NCBI GenBank assembly: GCA_014378155.1 | Contig: JACMOF010000308.1 | Location: 1 to 9,513, forward strand | DNA: 9,513 nucleotides | Reading direction: 5' to 3' | Source: Caulobacter sp. | Lineage (GTDB): Bacteria; Pseudomonadota; Alphaproteobacteria; Caulobacterales; Caulobacteraceae | Shown here: piece after piece, positions 1 to 6,874 of the stretch | Layout of the letters: every line of letters starts with the position of its first letter | How positions within the stretch are numbered: the stretch's first letter is position 1 | Notes under the pieces: generated by a model | What the model saw: only the letters and a program-made list of their open reading frames with translations | Databases searched by the model: none | What the model was told of the DNA's origin: nothing | Program-made: the position numbers and the translations under genes

Positions 1-699
<699 letters not shown>

Positions 700-775
700 A
701 CGCGTTGTCTTCCCAACGATAATCTCTGACCTTCCAAGATAGGATGGTCGGACCGGTTTCGCCACGCGCGGGATA

Positions 776-2137
776 TCATGTCGCGGGTTCTTGATCGACA
801 CGGCCCGTCGCCGCACCGAAACGATCCATGACAAGACAACGCGCTCGCGCCTGATCGGTGTCTGCAAGGATCGGGCAAGTCACCCGTCCGGTGGCGTCGA
901 CGATGGCCGGCAGCGAGGCGCGCGCAGCGGCCGGAAAGCCTTTCAGGGCTTGGCGTTGCGCCGGCGGCAGGCGGGCGGCCAGGCCTTGCAGCGGGCGGAC
1001 GGAGAGGCCGGGCTCTATCGCCGTGATCTCATAACGACCGTCCCAAACCAAGGTCCTTCCCCCTAGGGGGAGGCGGTCCGCAGGACCGGTGGGGGGAGTC
1101 GTCGGGCGCGGGATCACGCCCCCCTCCCTCGGCTGCGCCGACACCTCCCCCACAGGGGGAGGACTTGGGCCGCGCCGCGATTCGCCGGGTTCACGGAAGA
1201 AGCCGACGGTGTCGCCCGCCTCGATCCGCGCCCCAGCCAGGGTGGCGGTGAAGGTTTCACCGGACCTTAGCCGATCGACCAGCCGCCGCAGACGCTCGCC
1301 GCGCGGCGGGGTCGCGGTGCCGGCGGCGCACAGGCAAGCGGCGGCGACCTGGGCGGCGGGGGCGTCGCGGGGGAGGATGAGATAGCCTTCTCCTCCCCCG
1401 TGCAGCGGGGTTGGTGGCGCGGCGCCAATAGGCGACGTGACGGATGGGGCGCCAGCGGCGGCGGACGTCCCATCCGTCGGCTTCGCCGCCACCTCCCCCG
1501 TTGCGCTGCGCTCCTCGGGGGAGGAAAGCAACCGCCGCGCCCGGGCCCGGGCATAGGTCACGTCCTCATTGGCCGGATCATCCAGCCAGGTCTCGCCCCG
1601 CGCCGTCAGCCAGTCGCGGAGCTCCACGCGCCCCACCGCCAGCAAGGGTCGCAGCACGAACACCCTCCGCCCCTCTGGCCAGGCCGGCGACGGCGCCCAA
1701 TCGCGGGGGTCGGACACCGTCGAGCCCTCGGCGCGCATGGCGGCGGCCTCGGCCAGATCGCCCTGAGTGTGGCCCAACAGCAGAACGCTGGCTCCGGCCT
1801 CGCGCGTGGCGTCGGCCAGCAGGGCGTGGCGGGCGGCGCGAGCGGCGGCGGGCAGGCCGGTCGCGGGTTTGTCGCCAGTCCACGACAAACCGGATGGTTT
1901 GGCGCCCAAAGCCTGAGCCTTGGCCACGGCCTGGGCGGTCCAGGCGGCGCTGGCGGGGTTGAGCTGGTGATCGACCGTCAGGCTGACCACCGCCCGCCCG
2001 TGGGCGCGGGCCCAGTCCAGGGTCAGGATCAGCAGCGCCAGACTATCGCCGCCGCCGGAGAAGCCGACGGCCAGCGGCGCGGGGGCCGAAGGGCGCAGGC
2101 GGCGGTCCAAGGCGGCGGTGAAGGGGGGGAAGGTCAA
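776..2137 (-). CDS. tilS: TilS, tRNA(Ile) lysidine synthetase carrying two in-frame repeat insertions
   Basis: TilS uses ATP to attach lysine to C34 of the CAU-anticodon tRNA-Ile, so that it reads AUA codons and is charged with isoleucine. It acts in the cytoplasm. The PP-loop motif SGGGDS is at residues 27-32, VDHQL at 55-59, and the region equivalent to HHxDDQAE reads [14 protein letters not shown] (122-135), which departs from the usual DDQ. RPLL and WLDDPAN (163-190) are typical, and residues about 368-425 resemble the TilS C-terminal domain ([13 protein letters not shown]). Residues about 206-250 and 318-360 are Pro/Gly/Ala/Ser-rich and are encoded by two palindromic repeats; without them the protein would be about 365 residues. 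The farthest start is TTG at 2137, because a TGA in the upstream hairpin closes the frame. A second TTG at 2110 is possible. Neither has a clear ribosome-binding site, so the start is uncertain. Confidence 0.93.
   Translation of the reverse strand: MTFPPFTAALDRRLRPSAPAPLAVGFSGGGDSLALLILTLDWARAHGRAVVSLTVDHQLNPASAAWTAQAVAKAQALGAKPSGLSWTGDKPATGLPAAARAARHALLADATREAGASVLLLGHTQGDLAEAAAMRAEGSTVSDPRDWAPSPAWPEGRRVFVLRPLLAVGRVELRDWLTARGETWLDDPANEDVTYARARARRLLSSPEERSATGEVAAKPTDGTSAAAGAPSVTSPIGAAPPTPLHGGGEGYLILPRDAPAAQVAAACLCAAGTATPPRGERLRRLVDRLRSGETFTATLAGARIEAGDTVGFFREPGESRRGPSPPPVGEVSAQPREGGVIPRPTTPPTGPADRLPLGGRTLVWDGRYEITAIEPGLSVRPLQGLAARLPPAQRQALKGFPAAARASLPAIVDATGRVTCPILADTDQARARCLVMDRFGAATGRVDQEPAT
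1048..1168 (-). repeat. Palindromic repeat A, inserted in frame in tilS
   Basis: The element is about 121 bp with imperfect outer inverted arms (CCAAGGTCCTT at 1048-1058; AGGACTTGG at 1160-1168). It contains two strong hairpins: a near-perfect CCTTCCCCC/GGGGGAGG palindrome at 1055-1073, and CCTCCCCC-ACA-GGGGGAGG at 1144-1162. It encodes about residues 318-360 of TilS without a stop. Positions 1129-1151 match 1477-1499 of repeat B at 21 of 23 bases, and both stretches are read in the same frame. Boundaries are estimated from the inverted arms. Confidence 0.8.
1386..1527 (-). repeat. Palindromic repeat B, inserted in frame in tilS
   Basis: The element is about 140 bp. The outer arms are TCCTCCCCCG (1391-1400) and CGGGGGAGGA (1516-1525). 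Inside are CCCCG-TGCAG-CGGGG near 1396-1410, a perfect 10-bp pair GACGGATGGG/CCCATCCGTC (1439-1448 and 1469-1478), and CCTCCCCCG/CGGGGGAGG (1492-1500 and 1516-1524). It encodes about residues 206-250 of TilS without a stop. It shares a 23-base segment (21 identical) with repeat A, in the same orientation and codon phase. The exact ends cannot be fixed from one genome. Confidence 0.8.
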
Positions 2138-2144
2138 ACCAAAA

Positions 2145-2178
2145 TCCGCTCATCCCGGCCAATGCCGGGATGAGCGGA
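2145..2178 (-). terminator. Terminator-like perfect hairpin between cpoB and tilS (REP-like)
   Basis: The arms are perfect 15-base complements (2145-2159 and 2164-2178) around a 4-base loop. On the minus strand the hairpin begins 6 bases after the cpoB stop codon and is followed by TTTTGGTTTG, which is what an intrinsic terminator looks like. Its core, TCATCCCGGC-N4-GCCGGGA, is shared with the long tolR-tolA palindrome, so it is probably a dispersed repeat serving as a terminator. A-runs on both sides (2141-2144 and 2178-2182) mean it could also act on the other strand. It ends only 7 bases before the TTG start of tilS. Confidence 0.7.
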
Positions 2179-2184
2179 AAAAGA

Positions 2185-3027
2185 TCAAGCCGCGCACTTG
2201 GCCTGGGCCCGGGTGGTGGCGGCCTTGGCGGTGAGGGCGGCGGGGGCCTTGGGATAGCGCTTGGCCAGCTCGTCCAGGGTCTTGCAGGCGTCGGCCGGCT
2301 TGCGCAGGGCCACCAGGGCCCGCGACAGCTTCAGCACCGCGTCGGGCGCCCAGCTGGTCTGGGGCCAGCCGCGCACCGCGCCCAGATAGGAGCCAGCGGC
2401 GTCGCCGTAAGCCTCGCGCACGAACTGGGTCTCGCCCAGCCAATAGCGCGCCTCGGGAGCCTTGGCGCTGTCGGGGTAGGTCTCGACATAGCCGGAAAAG
2501 GCCGTCTCGGCGGCGCCATAGTCGCCGTCCAGCAGCAGTTGGCGGGCCTGTTTGAAGGCGGCGGTCGCGTCGCCGGGCGCGGCGGGCAAGGCGGCGGCGC
2601 TGGGCGCGGGAACGGCGGCGGCTGCGGCGGCTTGGTCGGCGAGGCGCTTTTCGAGGGCGGCCAGGCGCTGGTCCAGCGCCTCGGCGCGGGCCTTCTGGAC
2701 GTCGCTGGACCGGCGAGCCTCGTCCAGGTCATGGGTCAGGGTCTCGTTGGACCCGTTCATCCGGGTGAGAGTCTGCTCCAGGTCGCCCAGCTTTTCGGAC
2801 AGGGCGGCGATCTGGGCGTCGGTCTCGGCGGGCTGCACGACCACCGGCTTGCCGGTGTCGCGGCCCTGAAAGACGATCGAGCGCAGCTCGCGCACCACCT
2901 TCTCCATGCGCTCCAACCGCTTGGCCGAGCGATCGTCCAGCGGGTCGGGCATCGGGGTCTGGGCCATGACCGGCGCGAAGATCGCGAGGGTCAGGACGGA
3001 GGCCAGCAAGGCGGCTTTCAGCTTCAT
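2185..3027 (-). CDS. cpoB: CpoB (YbgF), periplasmic coiled-coil/TPR protein of the Tol-Pal system
   Basis: In E. coli CpoB links Tol-Pal activity to peptidoglycan synthesis by PBP1B during constriction; a similar role here is inferred from family and context. The product is 280 aa. Residues 1-22 are a signal peptide (KLKAALLASVLTLAIFAPVMA) with a good signal peptidase I site, V-M-A before Q23. Residues about 32-140 are charged and heptad-rich, predicting the trimerising coiled coil, followed by an Ala/Pro linker. Residues about 160-280 form the TPR part (FKQARQLLLDGDYGAAETAF, then DSAKAPEARYWLGET), typical of the YbgF family. The ATG at 3027 was chosen because it starts the signal peptide. 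The frame stays open up to 3213, but that extension is translated repeat DNA. The ribosome-binding site is weak (GGGG about 13 bases upstream). It follows pal, as in many proteobacteria. Confidence 0.93.
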   Translation of the reverse strand: MKLKAALLASVLTLAIFAPVMAQTPMPDPLDDRSAKRLERMEKVVRELRSIVFQGRDTGKPVVVQPAETDAQIAALSEKLGDLEQTLTRMNGSNETLTHDLDEARRSSDVQKARAEALDQRLAALEKRLADQAAAAAAVPAPSAAALPAAPGDATAAFKQARQLLLDGDYGAAETAFSGYVETYPDSAKAPEARYWLGETQFVREAYGDAAGSYLGAVRGWPQTSWAPDAVLKLSRALVALRKPADACKTLDELAKRYPKAPAALTAKAATTRAQAKCAA

Positions 3028-3156
3028 GTCGGCGATTATGCCCCGATTGCGGACGAAAGTGCGGCCAAAACAAAAGCCATCCGCCTTTGATGGAGGAGGT
3101 TGGGTGGCGGTGACGCGGCCCCGCCGGCTGAACCGCCGCTGCACCCCCCTCCCCGG

Positions 3157-3188
3157 CCCTTCCCCCATCAAGGGGCAAGGGGGAAGGG
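3157..3188. repeat. Inverted repeat with CCCTTCCCCC/GGGGGAAGGG arms
   Basis: The 10-base arms at 3157-3166 and 3179-3188 are perfectly complementary around a 12-base loop. The right arm lies inside the heptamer tandem repeat. The C-run/G-run style resembles the palindromic repeats inside tilS, but no shared core was found beyond the C/G tracts, so common origin is only a guess. Confidence 0.5.
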
Positions 3189-3220
3189 GCAAGGGGCAAG
3201 GGGCAAGGGGCAAGGGGCAA
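3172..3220. repeat. Heptamer tandem repeat, GGGGCAA x7 (TTGCCCC on the coding strand)
   Basis: Seven back-to-back 7-bp units occupy exactly 49 bp. Six are GGGGCAA and the second (3179-3185) is GGGGGAA. The array starts 6 bases after the pal stop codon, in the transcribed gap before cpoB. Arrays of short identical units are prone to slippage, so copy number may differ between strains. Confidence 0.9.
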
Positions 3221-3226
3221 GATTAT

Positions 3227-3781
3227 CTAGCGCGCGCCGTCGGTGATGGCGGTGCGGGCGTTGCGGTTCTTGGCCCAACTGTCGTCGCCCGAGCCGCCGT
3301 CGATCGGCTTTTCCTTGCCATACGAAAGGGTCTCGATGCGCGCGCCCGAGACCCCCTGTGAAACCAGGAACTCGCGGACGGCGTTGGCGCGGCGAGCGCC
3401 GAGCGCCAGGTTGTATTCGCGGGTGCCGCGTTCGTCGGCATTGCCCTCGATGCGCACGCGCACGGCAGGATAGCGGTTCAGCCACTGGGCCTGGGCGCCG
3501 AGCGTCGGCTGGGCGTCGCTGCGGACCTCGTAGCTGTCGGTGTCGAAATAGATCCGCTCGCCGATATTGATGACGAAGTCCTGCACCGTACCGGGCAAGA
3601 CTCCGGTATTGACCGGCGAGTTTGGACCGGTGGGCTGGCTATAGGGCGGCGTCGAAGGTTGCGAGGGCGTGGTGGTGGCGACCGGGCCCTGGGGCTTCGG
3701 CCGCGAGGCGCAGGCGGCGAGCGAAGCGGCCGCCAGACCGATCATCGCCAGTCTAGCGACGCGTTGGGTGTCGAAGCTCAT
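3227..3781 (-). CDS. pal: Pal, peptidoglycan-associated outer-membrane lipoprotein
   Basis: Pal anchors the outer membrane to peptidoglycan and is released from or captured by the wall through TolB. The product is 184 aa. The N-terminus is a lipoprotein signal with lipobox L-A-A-C (Cys24); the following A-S gives no inner-membrane retention signal. Residues 25-65 are a Pro/Thr/Ser-rich tether. Residues about 75-180 are the OmpA-like domain with the diagnostic NADERGTREYN (114-124) and GARRANAV. Asp116 and Arg131 have the 15-residue spacing of the diaminopimelate-binding pair in the OmpA family. The ATG at 3781 is preferred over an upstream in-frame start at 3808: it gives a normal lipoprotein signal and has GAGGAG 7 bases upstream. 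It lies 199 bases after tolB, a gap large enough for its own promoter. Confidence 0.96.
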   Translation of the reverse strand: MSFDTQRVARLAMIGLAAASLAACASRPKPQGPVATTTPSQPSTPPYSQPTGPNSPVNTGVLPGTVQDFVINIGERIYFDTDSYEVRSDAQPTLGAQAQWLNRYPAVRVRIEGNADERGTREYNLALGARRANAVREFLVSQGVSGARIETLSYGKEKPIDGGSGDDSWAKNRNARTAITDGAR

Positions 3782-3810
3782 CCAGTTTCTCCTCAAGTCC
3801 ACGGCCAAGG

Positions 3811-3823
3811 CTCATACTTTATA
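3811..3823 (-). promoter_or_regulatory. Possible -10 element of a pal promoter
   Basis: On the minus strand TATAAA occurs at 3823-3818, within TATAAAGTATGAG, about 37 bases before the pal ATG. This A/T-rich hexamer stands out in the G+C-rich surroundings. I see no good -35 element 16-18 bases upstream, so the call is tentative. Confidence 0.25.
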
Positions 3824-3900
3824 CGCGCGGAGTCTTTGTGGCGCCCCTCGAAAACGCCACCTGAACCTCACAATGGCGTCAGATTGTCGAAGGGCCACCT

Positions 3901-3921
3901 CGTTCACCCGGCAGGTGAACG
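3901..3921. other. Hairpin in the tolB-pal gap
   Basis: The perfect 8-base arms CGTTCACC and GGTGAACG flank a 5-base loop, about 60 bases after the tolB stop codon. No U-run follows on either strand, so it is not an intrinsic terminator. It could protect the tolB mRNA 3' end or be an operator; nothing in the sequence decides between them. The rest of the 199-base gap shows only the possible -10 element near pal. Confidence 0.4.
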
Positions 3922-3980
3922 CCAGATGAACGACAAAAGGGGCATCGCGCGGCGCCGGCTCAGGTTTCGATGATCGCGCC

Positions 3981-5297
3981 CTAGTCCAACAGCGGCGACC
4001 AGGCCGGGTCCGACGCCGCGCCCTGATAGGCGGCGGGGCGCAGGATGCGGCCGGTGATGTCCACGGTCCACAGTTTCGGCACGCCAGCCGGGCCCTCGCG
4101 GAAGAACATCAGCACCCGGCCGTTGGGCGCCCAGGTGGGGCCCTCGTCCAGATAGCTGGTGGTCAGCAGGCGCTCGTCGCCGCCGTCGGTCTTCATCACG
4201 CCGATATGGAACTCGCCGCCGGTCTGCTTGGTGAAGGCGATGAAGTCGCCGCGCGGGCTCCAGACCGGGGTGGTGTAGCGGCCGCCGCCGTAGGAGATGC
4301 GGCGCACGCCCGAGCCATCGGCGTTCATCACATAGAGCTGGGCCTGGCCGCCGCGGTCGGAATTGAAGACGATCTTGCTGCCGTCGGGCGAAAACGACGG
4401 CGAGGTGTCGATGGAGGGATCGGTGGTGATCCGGGTCGACTGGCGGGTGCGCAGGTCCAGCACATAGATGTCGCTGTTGCCGCCCTTCTCCACCGAAAAG
4501 GCGACCTTGCGGCCGTCGGGCGAGAAGCGCGGTGCGAAGACCATGCCGGGGAACTTGCCCACGGTCTCGGTGCGGGCGGTCTCCAGGTTCTGCAGATAGA
4601 TGGTCGAGCCCGTGGGCCGCAGGGCCATGAAGGTGATTTCCTGGCTGGTCGCCGAGAAACGCGGGGTCATGACGATGTAGGAGCCGTCGGTCAGGTACTG
4701 CGGGTTGGCCCCGTCCTGGTCCATGATCGCCAGCTTCTTGATGCGATTGAGCTTGGTGCCGCTCTCGGCGACGAACACCACGCGGGTGTCGAAATAGCCC
4801 TTCTCGCCGGTCAGCCGCTCATAGACCGCGTCGCTGATCTTGTGGGCCACGCGCCGCCAGTTCTCGGCGGTGGAGGTGAACTGCAGGCCCAGCAGCTGCT
4901 GCTGGCTGAAGGTGTCCCACAGGCGGAAGTCGACGCGCAGCACGCCATCGGCGCCCACCGTCACCTGGCCGTTGATCAGGGCCTGGGCCCCGGTCGCCTG
5001 CCAGTCGGGGAAGCGCGGCTGGACATTTACGTCGGTCAGCTTGTCGGCGACATTGGCGACGTTCAGCGGCTGGAACAGCCCCGAGCGCTCGAGATTGCCG
5101 GTGATGACCTGGGCGATGTCGGCCCCGCGGCCGCCGGCCCCGGAGAAGGCCGGGATGGCGACCGGCAGCGGCTTGACCGCGCCCTTGTCGATATCGACCT
5201 CGATCTGGGCCCGGGCGATCGACGGGGCGAGCGCGACCGTGGAGACGGCCAGGACGGCGGCGGTCGCCAAGCTCGAGAAGAGGATCTTGAGGTTCAT
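3981..5297 (-). CDS. tolB: TolB, periplasmic beta-propeller protein of the Tol-Pal system
   Basis: TolB shuttles between TolA and Pal in the periplasm and controls whether Pal is bound to peptidoglycan. The product is 438 aa. Residues 1-30 are a signal peptide ending A-R-A before Q31. Residues about 31-165 match the TolB N-terminal domain ([25 protein letters not shown] pattern, [16 protein letters not shown]). From about 170 to the end is the propeller, with repeated blades carrying the family signature: [12 protein letters not shown] (256-267), [11 protein letters not shown] (301-311), [11 protein letters not shown] (345-355) and [11 protein letters not shown] (388-398). The ATG at 5297 has a strong GGGAGGA site 8 bases upstream, overlapping the end of tolA, so translation may be coupled. 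The open frame continues upstream to 6284 across tolA, but that is a G+C-rich shadow. Confidence 0.97.
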   Translation of the reverse strand: MNLKILFSSLATAAVLAVSTVALAPSIARAQIEVDIDKGAVKPLPVAIPAFSGAGGRGADIAQVITGNLERSGLFQPLNVANVADKLTDVNVQPRFPDWQATGAQALINGQVTVGADGVLRVDFRLWDTFSQQQLLGLQFTSTAENWRRVAHKISDAVYERLTGEKGYFDTRVVFVAESGTKLNRIKKLAIMDQDGANPQYLTDGSYIVMTPRFSATSQEITFMALRPTGSTIYLQNLETARTETVGKFPGMVFAPRFSPDGRKVAFSVEKGGNSDIYVLDLRTRQSTRITTDPSIDTSPSFSPDGSKIVFNSDRGGQAQLYVMNADGSGVRRISYGGGRYTTPVWSPRGDFIAFTKQTGGEFHIGVMKTDGGDERLLTTSYLDEGPTWAPNGRVLMFFREGPAGVPKLWTVDITGRILRPAAYQGAASDPAWSPLLD

Positions 5298-5311
5298 GCG
5301 TCGTGTCCTCC

Positions 5312-6199
5312 CTATCGCGCCGCGCAAGCGTCGCGCGCCTTGAAGTTCAAATTGAGTTGCTGGCCATAATAGTCCGGCGGCAAGCCCTCGAAGGGCGCCG
5401 ATTGATAGACGGCCCGGATCGCTCGCTCGGCGGCGGCCTGGGTCATGGAATCGACCGCGCCGGTGACGGTGTTGCTGCTGGACTGGCCGGTCGAGGTGAC
5501 CCGGCCCACCGCGCCGCCGCCGGTCAGAATGTCGGCGGTGACCTTGTCGATGATCCGGCCGGACGGCAGCAGCTTGAAGCCGACCCGCACCTGCACGCTG
5601 GCGCCGCCTTCGACCTCGCAATTGGGGTTCCAGCGGCGCTGGATCTCGTCCTTCATGCCGGCGATGGCGGCGGCCTGCAGGCCGGTCATCGCCCCCGCCC
5701 CGGGACGGGCCTGGGTGGCGGTTTCCGGGCGGGTCGGGCCCTTGGCGGCGTTGGCCACAGGCTTGCCGGCCGCCTTGGGCGTCTTGGCCAGGGTCTTTTC
5801 CAGCGAGGCGAAAAAGTCGGGCTCGGGCTTGGCGGGCTTTGCCGGCTTGGGGGGCGTCGGCGGCTTTGGCGTGGGCGGCTTGGGGGTCGGGGTGGGGGTT
5901 GGCTTTGGCGGAGCGGGCGCAGGCGTCGGCGCCGGCGCGGGCACGGGGGCCGGCGGCTGCGGATCGGCCTCGGGGACCGGGTCCTCGGTCTGGGCGACCT
6001 GGTCCTGCGGCGCTTCGAGCGCCGGGCGGACATTGGTCGGGCCTTCGGTGACGAGGGTCACCGGCACGCTCTCGCCGATGATGATCGGCTTGGGCGGCTT
6101 CGACGGCAGGCCGACCAGGATCGCCGCGACCACCAGGCCGTGCAGGATGACCGAGCCGACCAAGGCGGGCGAGGTGTTGTCGCGGTCGTGGCGGCTCAT
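5312..6199 (-). CDS. tolA: TolA, inner-membrane/periplasm-spanning protein with a proline-rich arm
   Basis: TolA is energised by TolQ-TolR and reaches across the periplasm to TolB and Pal. The product is 295 aa. A single membrane segment lies at residues about 11-31, with the S-x3-H pattern (Ser16, His20) typical of TolA/TonB anchors that contact TolQ/ExbB. Residues 75-127 are Pro-rich with many P-K-P and P-T-P steps, instead of the long Ala/Lys helix of enterobacterial TolA. Residues about 175-295 form the C-terminal globular domain ([18 protein letters not shown], then [11 protein letters not shown]). Cys194 and Cys292 could form a disulfide. The ATG at 6199 starts a normal short cytoplasmic head. 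A GTG at 6220 is also in frame but lies within the repeat stem. The tolA stop is 14 bases before the tolB start. Confidence 0.94.
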   Translation of the reverse strand: MSRHDRDNTSPALVGSVILHGLVVAAILVGLPSKPPKPIIIGESVPVTLVTEGPTNVRPALEAPQDQVAQTEDPVPEADPQPPAPVPAPAPTPAPAPPKPTPTPTPKPPTPKPPTPPKPAKPAKPEPDFFASLEKTLAKTPKAAGKPVANAAKGPTRPETATQARPGAGAMTGLQAAAIAGMKDEIQRRWNPNCEVEGGASVQVRVGFKLLPSGRIIDKVTADILTGGGAVGRVTSTGQSSSNTVTGAVDSMTQAAAERAIRAVYQSAPFEGLPPDYYGQQLNLNFKARDACAAR

Positions 6200-6215
6200 G
6201 AGGGGCCACCCCAAT

Positions 6216-6321
6216 TCCACTCATCCCGGCGAAGGCCGGGACCCAAGCCGAGCTTGGGGTTTCGTGCTGAATTCGGACCGCCAATCCCGCTTGGGTTCCG
6301 GCCTTCGCCGGGATGAGTGGA
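6216..6321. repeat. Long composite palindrome between tolR and tolA (REP-like pair)
   Basis: Arms of 32 bases at 6217-6248 and 6289-6320 are complementary at 31 positions; the exception would be a G-U pair in one orientation of RNA. A further T-A pair extends the stem at 6216/6321. The loop is 40 bases. Each arm itself contains a small hairpin with the core CCCGGC-GAAG-GCCGGG or its relative, so this looks like two REP-like units in inverted orientation. The core is shared with the cpoB-tilS hairpin. No U-run follows on the tol coding strand, so it is not an intrinsic terminator. It fills most of the 149-base tolR-tolA gap. Confidence 0.85.
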
Positions 6322-6348
6322 GAGAAAGGGGCCGGGCACTGCCGAATC

Positions 6349-6870
6349 CTACTGCGCTGGGCGCAGCGCGCCGGTGTCGGCCGCGCCCGCCGCCTTCGGC
6401 GCGACGCCCGACGACGGCCCGCCGGTGTCGGTCAGCAAGTTGATCTTGCTGAAGCCGGCGTTGGACAGCGCCGCCATCACTTGGGCCACCGTAGCGTAGT
6501 TGGCCTTGCCGTCGGCCCGCACGAAGATCGGCTTGTCATAGCCGTAGCCGGCGACGGCGTTCAGGCGCGGGGCCAGGTCGGCGAAGGGCACGGGGGCCTC
6601 GCCCACGAAGGTCGAGCCGTCGGCCTTGATCGAGACGGTGATCGGCTCTTGCTGGTTCTGCAGGGCGGCGGCCTCGGTCTTGGGCAGTTCCAGCGGCACG
6701 CCGGCGGTCAGCAGCGGGGCGCCGATCATGAAGATGATCAGCAGCACCAGCATCACGTCGACCAGCGGCGTGACATTGATCTCCGACAGGGCGCCCTTGC
6801 CCCGGCGGCCGCGACGACGGCGACCGCGACGGCCGCCGGTGGCGAAGGCGTCATTGGCTGACATCGCCAT
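6349..6870 (-). CDS. tolR: TolR, ExbD/TolR-family proton-channel subunit
   Basis: TolR works with TolQ to convert the proton gradient into movement of TolA. The product is 173 aa. Residues 1-27 are cytoplasmic and very Arg-rich ([15 protein letters not shown]). The family signature [21 protein letters not shown] (29-49) contains the single membrane segment, with Asp38 at the position of the essential proton-carrying Asp. The periplasmic domain (about 60-150) has the usual ExbD form, including [24 protein letters not shown] and [18 protein letters not shown]. An Ala/Gly-rich tail follows. The ATG at 6870 lies 4 bases after the tolQ stop; a second ATG at 6864 would remove only two residues. Neither has a strong ribosome-binding site, which suggests coupling to tolQ. 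Confidence 0.95.
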   Translation of the reverse strand: MAMSANDAFATGGRRGRRRRGRRGKGALSEINVTPLVDVMLVLLIIFMIGAPLLTAGVPLELPKTEAAALQNQQEPITVSIKADGSTFVGEAPVPFADLAPRLNAVAGYGYDKPIFVRADGKANYATVAQVMAALSNAGFSKINLLTDTGGPSSGVAPKAAGAADTGALRPAQ

Positions 6871-6874
6871 GAGG

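Larger units (their letters stand above)
3028..3226 (-). other. Pal-cpoB intergenic region (199 bp)
   Basis: The region holds a heptamer tandem repeat and a G/C-run hairpin next to pal (annotated separately), then unremarkable sequence up to cpoB. A weak terminator-like structure is possible on the minus strand: stem CCATC/GATGG (3077-3081 and 3089-3093), followed by CTTTTGTTTT. The stem is only 5 bp, so I do not call it a terminator. I see no convincing promoter for cpoB. Confidence 0.4.

Noticed and set aside
700..775. Possible heat-shock (sigma-32) promoter for ftsH.
   Set aside because: CTTGGA is present, but no matching -10 lies at the expected distance.
2170..3090. Plus-strand open frame opposite cpoB (306 codons).
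   Set aside because: Glycine-rich shadow without recognisable motifs, starting inside the terminator hairpin.
3028..3213. Longer cpoB start at 3213 with an N-terminus MPLAPCPLPL.
   Set aside because: This is translated heptamer repeat. The signal peptide starting at 3027 fits the CpoB family.
3172..3220. Tandem array considered as a CRISPR.
   Set aside because: Units are 7 bp with no spacers; it is a simple sequence repeat.
4206..5369. Long plus-strand open frame opposite tolB (387 codons).
   Set aside because: Low-complexity Gly/Ala/Leu/Asp/His-rich translation typical of antisense frames of G+C-rich genes; TolB on the other strand is certain.
5298..6284. The tolB reading frame stays open upstream to 6284, giving an apparent 767-residue tolA-region/TolB fusion.
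   Set aside because: The extra part is the wrong frame of tolA, rich in Arg/Gly/Pro with no domain. TolB has its own signal peptide and a strong ribosome-binding site at 5297.
6216..6321. The tolR-tolA palindrome considered as an intrinsic terminator or tRNA gene.
   Set aside because: No U-run follows on the coding strand, and the fold is a single long stem, not a cloverleaf.
5303..6443. Two overlapping plus-strand open frames opposite tolA.
   Set aside because: They are the complement of the Pro-rich arm (Gly/Arg repeats) and run through the palindrome; no family features.
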